Shown here in pieces: positions 27,598 to 35,840 of a stretch of DNA of 64,000 bases. The position numbers and the translations under genes were made by a program. Under the pieces are notes generated by a model that was not told where the DNA came from, ran no database searches, and saw only the letters and a program-made list of their open reading frames with translations. The first letter of the stretch is position 1, and every line of letters begins with the position of its first letter. Source of the stretch: Burkholderiales bacterium (GTDB lineage Bacteria > Pseudomonadota > Gammaproteobacteria > Burkholderiales > WYBJ01); contig JALHQN010000001.1 of assembly GCA_022841915.1 (NCBI GenBank), positions 496,001 through 560,000 on the forward strand, read 5' to 3'.

Positions 27598-28995
27598 ATG
27601 ACGCTTCACACTCGCTCGATTCGCTCACGGCTGCTGATCGGCATTCTGCTCGCCCTCGTCATCATCCTCGCCTCCGCCGCCTGGTGGAGCTATGCCGTCA
27701 CCAAGCACGAATCCGAAGAGCTGTTCAGCGCCCGGCTGGCAACTTCGGCTCGGGTCCTCGATGCGATCGTTGCTCGTCAGGTCGAGCGCGCCACCATCGT
27801 GAATCCGCTGGTAATCGCGCTGCCACGAGAGATCGAGCATGGCAGCGGCGATGTCGGCACCTCACTCGGGCATCCGTACGAAACCAAGATCGCGTTTCAG
27901 ATCTGGCACGACGACGGGAGGCTGCTCGTTCGCTCGACATCGGCGCCGGAGAATCCCTTCGGCCCGAATACGCCCGGATTCAGCCTTCGCACCATGGAGA
28001 GCGAACCCTACAACGTATTCGTCCTGCGCTCGGGCAGCACCTGGATACAGGTGGCCGAGAAAGACGAGGTGCGCGACGAACTGCTGCATGACCTCGGCAT
28101 CGCGGTCATGACGCCGCTGATCGCCGGCGCTGTCTTGCTCCTGATCCTCGTCAACGTGCTGGTCGTCTACGGCCTGGCCCCGCTGCGGCAATTGGCTGCC
28201 AGCATCGAGAAACGAGAACCGGACTCGCTCGGCCCGCTGGAGGTGACATCCGTTCCCGAGGAAGCCGCACCCGTCGTACGGGCACTGAACGACTTGCTGC
28301 AGCGGGTGCACCGGGCTCTCGACCACGAACGCCGATTTACCGACGCCGCGGCGCATGAACTGAGAACCCCTCTGGCGGCACTGAGGATCCACGCCGAGAA
28401 CCTGGCGCGTGCGGCCACGGAGGAAGAGCGCGCGCGTTCGATGAGTCAATTGCGGCAAGGCCTGGCGCGCACATCGAGGCTCGCCGAACAGATGCTGGTC
28501 TACAGCCGCACCCAGGATGCGAACGACCGGGAACCCGCCGTCCCCTTGCGACTCGCCGATCTCGTAGGCGACGCCGTCGCTGCCCTCGATCCGCTGCGGC
28601 AAGCAAAGAACCAGCAGATCGAAGTGCTGATCACGCAGGAGGCGAAAGACGCCTCGATTCTGGGCGAGCCGATCAAGATTCAACGACTGATCGTGAATCT
28701 GCTCGACAACGCATCGCGTTATGCGCCGGCGTCGAGCACCATCATGGTGACAGTCAGCGCACTCGATGGCGCTGTTGTTTTGACGGTGGCCAACATGGGA
28801 CGCCCCATCCCGCTGGAGCTGCGTGAGCGGGTATTCGAGCCCTACTACCGCATCCCCGGCAGCGGGTCGGAAGGCAGCGGGCTCGGCCTTGCGATCGTCA
28901 TGGAGATCGCGAACCAACATGGCGCGAACATCGATCTCGGCACGCAGACGGCAACCGAAGGCACGCGCATCAGCGTGCGCTTCCGGCGAATCTGA
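27598..28995 (+). CDS. Sensor histidine kinase (QseC-like)
   Basis: This 465-residue inner-membrane kinase has a first membrane helix at about residues 11-30. A periplasmic sensor region of ~140 residues and a second helix near 172-194 follow. The H-box is TDAAAHELRTPLAALR with phospho-His near residue 254. The N-box is NLLDNASRYAP, and the G-box is GSGLGLAIVMEIA. It pairs with the regulator just upstream. The periplasmic domain is the likely sensor, but its ligand is unknown. It ends the operon, facing the flavoprotein gene 36 bases away. Confidence 0.93.
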   Translation: MTLHTRSIRSRLLIGILLALVIILASAAWWSYAVTKHESEELFSARLATSARVLDAIVARQVERATIVNPLVIALPREIEHGSGDVGTSLGHPYETKIAFQIWHDDGRLLVRSTSAPENPFGPNTPGFSLRTMESEPYNVFVLRSGSTWIQVAEKDEVRDELLHDLGIAVMTPLIAGAVLLLILVNVLVVYGLAPLRQLAASIEKREPDSLGPLEVTSVPEEAAPVVRALNDLLQRVHRALDHERRFTDAAAHELRTPLAALRIHAENLARAATEEERARSMSQLRQGLARTSRLAEQMLVYSRTQDANDREPAVPLRLADLVGDAVAALDPLRQAKNQQIEVLITQEAKDASILGEPIKIQRLIVNLLDNASRYAPASSTIMVTVSALDGAVVLTVANMGRPIPLELRERVFEPYYRIPGSGSEGSGLGLAIVMEIANQHGANIDLGTQTATEGTRISVRFRRI

Positions 28996-29031
28996 GCGGC
29001 GCGCGTGACGACCGCAACCGAACCGAGCGAC

Positions 29032-29961
29032 TCAGACCGCGAGTTCGCTCGCCGCCACTGCGATCGCCAGCGCAGCTTCCCCGGAAGCGCTCACCAGATC
29101 GCCGCCGTAACCCGCGCGGACGGCTCCCACCGCAAACACGCCAGCCAGTGAACTGCGCAGTTCGGCATCGGTCAGCAGGCGGCCGTTCGCATCGCGTCGA
29201 ACCTTCGCGGGCAGGAAGGATGTCTCGGGAACCACGCCGACGAACGGAAATACGCCGCTGCAGGCGAGTTCGCTCGTGGCGCCGGTCTTGATGTTGCGCA
29301 GCCTGACGCCCGTGACGCCCTCGGTGCCCGATACCGCGTCGATCGTGCTGTCCCAGACGAAGCGGATGTTCGGCTTGCTGGCTGCGCGCTCGACATAGGC
29401 CGATCGCGCTCTGAGCCGGGAGCGCGCGACGATGGTCACGCTGCCACAGCCTTCGGCCAGGACCAGGGCCTCCTGCAGGGCCGCGTCGCCGCCGCCGACC
29501 ACCACCACATCCTGATTGCGAAAAAAGCCGCCGTCGCAATGAGCGCACTGAGACACGCCCTTGCCTCTGAGTTCTTCCTCCCCCGGCACACCGAGCGTGC
29601 GCAGCCGCGCGCCGCTCGCAACAATGACCTTGCGCGCACGGATACTGTGCGATGCGGACGACACGCGCAGCAATCCGCCCTCAGGCTGCACTTCGGACAC
29701 CGGCTCGTTGACCATCTCGACGATCTCGTGGCTCAAGCCCGCCGCCAGGCTCGCAGCAAGCTCCACCCCCGACACCGGACCGGTCGCCGGCCAGTCGTCG
29801 ATCGTGTTCACCGTCGCCACCTGGCCGCCATAGCCGGGCTGTGGCTCGAAGAGGCAAGGGGCCATACCCCGCCGCGTCGCATGCCAGGCAGCCGTAAGAC
29901 CGGCGATACCGCCGCCGATGATGGCCACGTCCCAGATATCACGCCGTCGCCGCAGGCTCAC
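29032..29961 (-). CDS. Thioredoxin-reductase-like FAD/NAD(P) oxidoreductase
   Basis: This 309-residue flavoprotein has the thioredoxin-reductase layout. The FAD-binding VAIIGGGIAGLTAAW is at the N-terminus, the redox-active CAHCDG is near residue 138, and the NAD(P)-binding VVVVGGGDAALQEAL is near 151-165. A C-terminal FAD segment, LAGVFAVGAVRAGYGGDLVS, follows. The GTG start overlaps the stop of the UGSC selenoprotein (GTGA), so the two are translated together. I infer that it supplies electrons to the selenocysteine/cysteine centre of that protein. A normal thioredoxin partner is not nearby. Confidence 0.88.
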   Translation of the reverse strand: MSLRRRRDIWDVAIIGGGIAGLTAAWHATRRGMAPCLFEPQPGYGGQVATVNTIDDWPATGPVSGVELAASLAAGLSHEIVEMVNEPVSEVQPEGGLLRVSSASHSIRARKVIVASGARLRTLGVPGEEELRGKGVSQCAHCDGGFFRNQDVVVVGGGDAALQEALVLAEGCGSVTIVARSRLRARSAYVERAASKPNIRFVWDSTIDAVSGTEGVTGVRLRNIKTGATSELACSGVFPFVGVVPETSFLPAKVRRDANGRLLTDAELRSSLAGVFAVGAVRAGYGGDLVSASGEAALAIAVAASELAV

Positions 29962-31688
29962 TTGCGCTTTCCTTTTTCGAGCAGAGCATCCCAGTGCTTG
30001 GGCAGACGGATCTCTTTGCCGGTCGGATAACCGAGCACGCCGTTATGGGCGAAGATGTAGACGCTGTTGCGCATCAGATCGCCGGTGACCGCGAGCATGT
30101 AATCCTCCGGCTCCCACACCAGCGGCACGAGTCGCTGGGGATCGTCCGACTCGTGGTACACCTTGGGAATGCGCCCCAGCATGGCCTCTTCCTTGAGACT
30201 CCAGATCGGCTTGAGCGTCCAGTCGCGCAGGAAGCGCTCGAACTGCTCGGCCGTGATCCGCGCGTGGTCGTACAGGTATTGTTTGAGGTCGCGCTTGGAC
30301 CAGCCCCAGCCCGCGATGGTCTCGGCGATGATGGGCGACATCAGCATCAACGGCCGCAGCGTGCCCATGCCCTGCCCGACCGAGAACATGATCTGCCACG
30401 AGTACTGCTTGACCATCGCGTCGGCGATGTAAGGCATCAACTCTTCCGGCGTGCTGCCCGACACCGAGGAGACGTGGTTGCCGCCGGTGTAACGCGCCAC
30501 GGCGACCGTATTGGTGCCGGCGGCGAAGCCGAACTCCGCGCTGTTCGGCTCCCAGCCGATCTTGGCGAGGACGTCTTCGTTCTCCGGGACGACCACGCGC
30601 CAAGTGTTGCCGAACGTCGCCTTGTCGTTCTTGTGCGGCAGGAAGCCCGCCACGTTGCGCAGGTACAGGCGCCAGAAGCGGCCGACGGAAGTGTTGGCGC
30701 GAAAGCCGTCGCGCATCACACCCTGCGTGTAATTGAAGCCCAGTTCCTTGATGATCGGGCCGTTCATGAGGATCAGCGTCTCGCCGCCCGGGGTGTTGCC
30801 GCTATGTTCGACCCCGTAGTAGGGATCGACCATCGCCTCGGCCAGCGCGACCAGCACCGGCATGTACTCGGGCCGACAGCCCGCCATCACGCCGTTCACC
30901 GCGACGCTCCATACGGTGGCCGCGCGACTGTCGGGCAGCATGATGCCCAGCACCTCGTCGGGATCGCGGTCGGTGTAGCGCAGGAAGGCCTCGACCTTCT
31001 CCTGCGTGGGCGGCACGATGGGCAAGCCATCGCTGAGCTCGTTGGCCTCGAAGTACTCGTTGACCTCCTCGAAGCTGCCCCGGCAGATGATCTCCCGCGC
31101 ACCGGGCTCGTCTTCGATCAGCGCTTCCTTGGGCGGCTGAGTCAGATTGCCCACCACCCGGTCGAGCGTGGTTTCGAGAATGTTGCGCCGGAGCACTTCA
31201 TCGTTCTGCACGCCCGTGTGTCCGGGTACCAACGCCACCGGCAAATTGGGCATGCCCAGGCCGACGGACGATGCCGCGGCCAAGCCGAGAAAGCCTTCGC
31301 ATACCAAGGTGGAAGACGGCACGCCGGCCGCCTCGCTCGCTGCACTGGCCCGCAACACGGCGGGCGTACAGCTGCCTCAACAGCCCATGCCGGAGACGAC
31401 GGCGTCGACCCCCAGTTCCTTGAACCTGCGCGGCAGCGAAGCCAGCACCTCGCGCTCGTCACCGCCATGGGTGTTGCCGAACTCCTTGAAGCTGATGAAC
31501 TTCACGCCTGGGAAGCGCTTCTTCAGCCCCTCTTCGAGCAGCGCGAAGACCGCATCCCCACGAAAAACATAGTCCCACAACTGGGCGACTGTTTTGCCGT
31601 TCAGATTCTCCAGCCGCCGGGCCAGGGGTTTGACACCCACTTGGCGCGGGCTGCGCGGCCATAACGCTTCATAGTCCTTGCCAGCCAA
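29958..31688 (-). CDS. UGSC-family selenoprotein (TGA at 31377-31379 read as selenocysteine)
   Basis: Two adjacent open frames, one ending at TGA 31377-31379 and the other continuing in the same frame, form one 576-residue protein. Across the TGA the reading is GVDAVVSGMGC-U-GSCTPAV, the hallmark Cys-Sec-Gly-Ser-Cys of the UGSC family. Sec would be residue 104, with Cys103 and Cys107 beside it. A bSECIS-like hairpin starts 11 bases after the TGA. The TTG at 31686-31688 is the likely start, with AAAGGAGA just upstream. The C-terminal ~400 residues (SDGLPIVPPTQEKVEAFL, VEHSGNTPGGETLILMNGP) form a large conserved domain of unknown function. A redox role with the overlapping reductase is inferred. 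Confidence 0.85.
31345..31371 (-). promoter_or_regulatory. Putative bacterial SECIS element
   Basis: On the coding strand, GCCCGC-CGTGTT-GCGGGC forms a perfect 6-base-pair stem with a 6-base loop. It starts 11 bases after the in-frame TGA. Three further pairs (CTG with CAG) extend the stem below a 3-base bulge. The loop opens 17 bases after the TGA and has G at its second position. That agrees with the published bSECIS rules as I recall them (loop 16-37 bases away, a G among the first two loop bases). Confidence 0.65.
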
Positions 31689-31836
31689 TGCGATCTCCTT
31701 TTGCGCTCGACGGCGCACCCGTGGATTGCCTCTCGCACATGCCGATGAACTGCGCAGCTCATCGACCGTGCTGCGCAAGGCATGTGCTCATGCGCGGCTT
31801 CTCGAACCATCGTACCGATCGCTCGATGCTAACCGG

Positions 31837-32808
31837 CTAATTGGTCGCCGTCATCCCGGAGGCCTTGACGATCCTGGCCGCCTTTTCGGTCTCGGCGCGC
31901 AGGAAAGCGCCGAACTGCTCCGGTGTGCTCGCCACGACGACCGCGCCCTCGTTGTTGAGACGATCGCGCAGTTCCGGCAGGTTGAGAATGCGCGCGATCT
32001 CGGCCTGCAGCTTGCCGACCACCTGACTCGGTGTGCCGCCCGGCGCGAGCACGCCGTACCAGTTCGTGTACTCGTAGCCCGGAACGCCCGCCTCCGCGAT
32101 GGTGGGCACGTCGGGCAAGGCCTGGAAGCGCTTGCTGCTGGTGGCGCCCAGGGGCCGCACCCGTCCCGAGCGGATATGCGGCACGACCGAAAGCGCATTC
32201 ATGAAATAGATCGGAATCTGGCCGGCGATCAAATCCACGGCCGCCGGCCCCGCGCCCTTGTACGGCACATGGATCATGCGCGTGCCGGTCATGAGCTTGA
32301 AGAGTTCCGTCGCGATCTGCGGCGGCGATCCGTGGCCCGAACTGCCGTACACGATCTGATCCGGCCGCGCCTTCAGGAAGGCGACGAGTTCCTTCACCGA
32401 GCGGGTCGGAAAGGATGGATGCACGCAAAGCACGAGCGGGCTCGATGCGATTTGCGTCACAGGCGCGAGATCCCGTGTCGAATCGTAAGGCAGGTTCTTG
32501 TAGATGCTCGGGTTGACGGCGAAAGCGCTCGGGACTACCAGCAGCGTCTGCCCATCGGGTGCCGCCTTCGCTGCCAGCGCGGTGCCGATGGTCCCGCTGG
32601 CGCCGCCCCGGTTGTCGATCAAAACCGGCACGCTCCACGCTTCATTGAGCTTCTGACCGATGTGGCGGGCGAGGATGTCCGTTCCCCCGCCGGGGGGATA
32701 GGGCACGATGATGCGGATCGGGCCACTGGGATAGGCTTGCCCGTAGAGCACCGGACTGAAGCCTGCGGCCAGAACCAGCCCGCCGAGCAGTACTCGCAAT
32801 GACTTCAT
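31837..32808 (-). CDS. Tripartite tricarboxylate transporter-type substrate-binding protein (Bug/TctC family)
   Basis: This 323-residue periplasmic receptor has a signal peptide (about residues 1-25) and the family start YPSGPIRIIVPYPPGGGTD. The loops VENRGGASG-like (here IDNRGGASGTIG) and VYGSSGHGSPPQIATELFK are also seen. Bug proteins bind small carboxylates and are strongly expanded in Burkholderiales. No TctAB membrane subunits lie nearby, as is common for orphan members. Two adjacent ATGs exist, and the second (32806-32808) stands 4-5 bases after GGAGG. It precedes the selenoprotein gene by 148 bases. Confidence 0.9.
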   Translation of the reverse strand: MKSLRVLLGGLVLAAGFSPVLYGQAYPSGPIRIIVPYPPGGGTDILARHIGQKLNEAWSVPVLIDNRGGASGTIGTALAAKAAPDGQTLLVVPSAFAVNPSIYKNLPYDSTRDLAPVTQIASSPLVLCVHPSFPTRSVKELVAFLKARPDQIVYGSSGHGSPPQIATELFKLMTGTRMIHVPYKGAGPAAVDLIAGQIPIYFMNALSVVPHIRSGRVRPLGATSSKRFQALPDVPTIAEAGVPGYEYTNWYGVLAPGGTPSQVVGKLQAEIARILNLPELRDRLNNEGAVVVASTPEQFGAFLRAETEKAARIVKASGMTATN

Positions 32809-32873
32809 CATTCCTCCTTCGTGGCGCCGTGCGGGGCGCGCGTGTTTGGGTGGCTGGCGGGGCGCCGGCCGAA

Positions 32874-33413
32874 TCAGATGGCGCCGATCGGGGTGGGCCG
32901 TGCCGGCACCAGCGTCGGCCAGGCGACATACCCCACCAAGGGTTCGGGCTCGAGCAGCACGACGGCTTTCTCCGCCATGCGCCGAGCCACCGGCGTGGCG
33001 CCGCGCCGCAGGTAGTACTGCAAGGCTTCCAGGGGATCGTCCATGGGGGAGGCATCGATCGAGCGCCCGGCAAGATCGACCGGCCTGCCCTTGAAGGCCT
33101 CGGGCGCCTCGGGCAAGCGACCGAATTTCGCGCTCGCCCCGTAGTCGTAGCGCTCTTCGTGCCAATACGGAAAAGTCGCCTCCGGGTGCTCGGCATAGAA
33201 GGTCCAAACCTCGAACCTCGCGATGCCTGTCTGCCCGTTGATGTAGTGCAGGGCGGTGTCCCCACAAAGCGCGGTGCACAGCACCCGCTTGCGATACAGG
33301 ATGGCGTATTCCTTGTGGCGCGAAAAAAAATCATCGCGCTCGAGGCGGGCGATCGCAAGCAACCTCTTCAGGTCGACGCGCGTGATGCGCGCATAACTTC
33401 TCTCGCCCGCCAT
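32874..33413 (-). CDS. Hypothetical protein
   Basis: I do not recognise this 179-residue protein. It is soluble, with no signal peptide or membrane helix, and has an aromatic-rich middle (FEVWTFYAEHPEATFPYWHE). Its two cysteines, at about residues 46 and 50, fall in VLCTALCGDTALHY. It begins 15 bases after the PrpD-like stop, so it is probably co-transcribed with that gene and with the Bug protein 65 bases downstream. The two nearby cysteines could be redox or metal related, but there is no family evidence. Confidence 0.65.
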   Translation of the reverse strand: MAGERSYARITRVDLKRLLAIARLERDDFFSRHKEYAILYRKRVLCTALCGDTALHYINGQTGIARFEVWTFYAEHPEATFPYWHEERYDYGASAKFGRLPEAPEAFKGRPVDLAGRSIDASPMDDPLEALQYYLRRGATPVARRMAEKAVVLLEPEPLVGYVAWPTLVPARPTPIGAI

Positions 33414-33428
33414 GCTTACGGCAGCGGC

Positions 33429-34835
33429 TTACTTCGCCAGGGCCGCGTCCGCGGCGCGGCCGCGCTGAGCTATCGTCTCCGTCGGGACCAGCGCCTTCGC
33501 CAGGTCGGCCGCATTGGCGAGCTTGCCCATGTCGACGGCCAGACCGAGTGCCCGGCGCGCACCGATATCGCCGAGCACGCGACCGGCGCAATCGAGAAAC
33601 TTCTCGTCGCGCTCGGCGGCGTTCATGGGCCAGGCGGGCGAACCGGGCGCGCGATTCTCACGCATCTTGTACTCGCCCTTCGTCGTGCGTACGAGCACAT
33701 CGTTGAAGCCCACGCCGCCCGAGTACATGCCTTCGATCTGAACGCGGTAGCGCTTGACGTTCTTCATCAGGGCGCGCACATCCGGGCGCTGCACCATCAC
33801 ATCGGTGAAGGTGTCGATACCGACTTTGCCGTCGAGCAAAGTCGCTGCCGCGACGTATTCGATGCTGAACTTGCCTTCGAGGCCGGTTTGCGGATTCTTG
33901 TGCACCAGCGCCGTGTCGCTGCCGGGCGGAAACCCGATCTCGACCGCCTGCACGTCCTTGCCCTGGATGCCGTGCTCCTTGATCATCGCCAGCAACGCGC
34001 CGATCGAGCGGTGGTTGCAATAGCAGCAGGGCCAACGCTTGTAGCTGATCCCCGGGGAGACCGCTTCCCACGGCTTGCCCAACTGATCGAGCAGCGGCTC
34101 GAAGGGCACCACGTCGGCCTCGCCATACGTGCGGAAGAAACTGTCGTCGCCGTCGAAGATGCCGGTGTCGGCGGTGAATCCGGCCTTGGCCAGCAGCACC
34201 GCTTGAACCGCACAGCGGGCAGCGTGACCGGCATGGAAGGGCTTGGTCATGGTGCCGAAGTTCTTCAGCATGCCGGACGCCTGGGATGCCGCGAGCCCCA
34301 GGGCGTGGCACAACTGCGAAACATTCAAGCCCAGCAGGCGGGCGACGGCCGCGGTGGAACCGAACACGCCCATCGTCGCCGTCGCGTGCCAGCCGCGTTG
34401 ATAATGGCCATTGCCGACTGCAACGCCGAGCTTTCCGCCCACTTCCAGACCGATGGCATAGGCAGCGAGGAGATCCTTGCCCGAGGTGCCGACCGTCTCG
34501 GCGGCTGCGAGCGTCGCGGGAACGATGGTCGTGCTCGGATGGCCGTGCATGTTGGTGTGGACATCGTCGAAGTCGAGCGCGTGTCCGTAGATGCCGTTGA
34601 CGAAGGCCGCTTCGGCCATCGTGGTCGCGGCATGCGTCCCCCAGATGGTGGATTCGCGTCGCCCCCCCAAGCCGTTGACATAGCGGAAAGCAATCTCGCC
34701 CACCTCGTCGATCGAGCCGACCAGCGCCACCCCCAGAGTATCGATGAAGGCGTCGCGCGCGGCGTCCATGACGTCGCTGGGAATGTCGGCGGCTTTGGTG
34801 TCGATTGCGAACTGTGCCAGGCGCTGCGTAAGCAT
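33429..34835 (-). CDS. MmgE/PrpD family protein
   Basis: This 468-residue protein belongs to the MmgE/PrpD family, which includes 2-methylcitrate dehydratase and cis-aconitate decarboxylase. Motifs are GHALDFDDVHTNMHGHPST near residue 85, QASGMLKNFGTMTKPFHAGH near 200 and the C-terminal GGVGFNDVLVRT. The ATG at 34833-34835 has GGAGG 9 bases upstream; the frame could extend to 34901. It is first in the minus-strand operon that leads to the selenoprotein and diverges from an enoyl-CoA hydratase. The substrate is probably a hydroxy or unsaturated di/tricarboxylate, unproven. Confidence 0.88.
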   Translation of the reverse strand: MLTQRLAQFAIDTKAADIPSDVMDAARDAFIDTLGVALVGSIDEVGEIAFRYVNGLGGRRESTIWGTHAATTMAEAAFVNGIYGHALDFDDVHTNMHGHPSTTIVPATLAAAETVGTSGKDLLAAYAIGLEVGGKLGVAVGNGHYQRGWHATATMGVFGSTAAVARLLGLNVSQLCHALGLAASQASGMLKNFGTMTKPFHAGHAARCAVQAVLLAKAGFTADTGIFDGDDSFFRTYGEADVVPFEPLLDQLGKPWEAVSPGISYKRWPCCYCNHRSIGALLAMIKEHGIQGKDVQAVEIGFPPGSDTALVHKNPQTGLEGKFSIEYVAAATLLDGKVGIDTFTDVMVQRPDVRALMKNVKRYRVQIEGMYSGGVGFNDVLVRTTKGEYKMRENRAPGSPAWPMNAAERDEKFLDCAGRVLGDIGARRALGLAVDMGKLANAADLAKALVPTETIAQRGRAADAALAK

Positions 34836-35035
34836 GGTCTTCTCCTCCGGAATGGACGAACGGGGTCGGCTGCTATGATACACCCACCGTTTGGTGCCCA
34901 ACGCCGAGCCGGTCGGCCATCAGCCGCGGCCGTCGACGACCACACAAGACGGCGCTGCTTTATTGCGATGCAGCGCTCGAACGTACACGCTGACGCGGCG
35001 GTTCGGGCAATTTATCCGCATACGGAGGACAGCAA

Positions 35036-35758
35036 GTGAGCGAAACGAGCCTGATCAAATTCGAACGACGCGGCGACGTCGCCTGGCTCATCATCGATCG
35101 AGCGGACAAGGCGAACGCGATGACGGCGGCGATGATGGGCCAGATGACCGCGCACGTGAGCACCAGCGCGGAAGACGCGAGCATCAAGGCCCTGGTGCTG
35201 ACCGGCGCCGGACAGCGCGCGTTCTCCGGCGGCGTCGACGTCCGCTCGGCATCCGAGCTGCCGCCTGCCGATGCGCGTCGACAACGCTCCGAGCGCTTCT
35301 TCGAACTGGTGATCGCCTTGGCCGGATTCGCCAAGCCCGTGGTCACCCGCATGAACGGGATCGCGTCGGGCGGCGGGGCGATGATCGCACTGCTCGCCGA
35401 TCGCGTCGTCGCATCCGACAACGCCGCGCTCAGCCTGCCCGAGATCGACCTCGGCGGCCCGACCATGCCCGGACTGGCGATCCTCGCCCACCTGGGCGGC
35501 GCGGGCGTAGCCTCGGATCTGGTGCAGAGCGGACGCCGCATGCCGGCCAACGAGGCGCACGCGCGTGGACTGATCGGTGAGGTGGTCGCATTCGAGGCAC
35601 TCGACGCCCGCACCGACGCGGCCGCCCTGCTGCTCGGATCGAAGCCCGCCAGCGCGTTCGCCTTGAACAAGCAATGGCTGCGGCGCCCCTTGCTGGAAGC
35701 GCTGCATGCGGCCGACGCCGAGCACAGCCGACTGCGGGCGAGCGGCGCCATCCACTAG
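35036..35758 (+). CDS. Enoyl-CoA hydratase/isomerase family protein
   Basis: This 240-residue crotonase-fold protein has the oxyanion-hole segments ALVLTGAGQRAFSGGVDV and MNGIASGGGAMIALLADRV. The second is followed by SLPEIDLGGPTMPG, where hydratases normally have a catalytic Glu. A Glu is present in PEIDLG, but the usual second Glu at the first site is not evident, so hydratase, isomerase or hydrolase roles are all open. The GTG start has GGAGG 7 bases upstream. It is divergent from the PrpD-like gene and 82 bases before a TPP enzyme. Confidence 0.82.
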   Translation: MSETSLIKFERRGDVAWLIIDRADKANAMTAAMMGQMTAHVSTSAEDASIKALVLTGAGQRAFSGGVDVRSASELPPADARRQRSERFFELVIALAGFAKPVVTRMNGIASGGGAMIALLADRVVASDNAALSLPEIDLGGPTMPGLAILAHLGGAGVASDLVQSGRRMPANEAHARGLIGEVVAFEALDARTDAAALLLGSKPASAFALNKQWLRRPLLEALHAADAEHSRLRASGAIH

Positions 35759-35840
35759 CCCTCGGCGCGCCTGCCGTCGGCGCGGAGAGCGAAGGAATCG
35801 TGCTAGCCTTCGGCGCTTCAGCAAGCCGAAGGAGGATCCC

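Noticed and set aside
31377-31379. TGA as an ordinary stop, giving two genes (a short one and one starting GTG near 31358)
   Set aside because: The Cys-TGA-Gly-Ser-Cys context, continuous frame, hairpin and lack of a ribosome site before the GTG favour selenocysteine.
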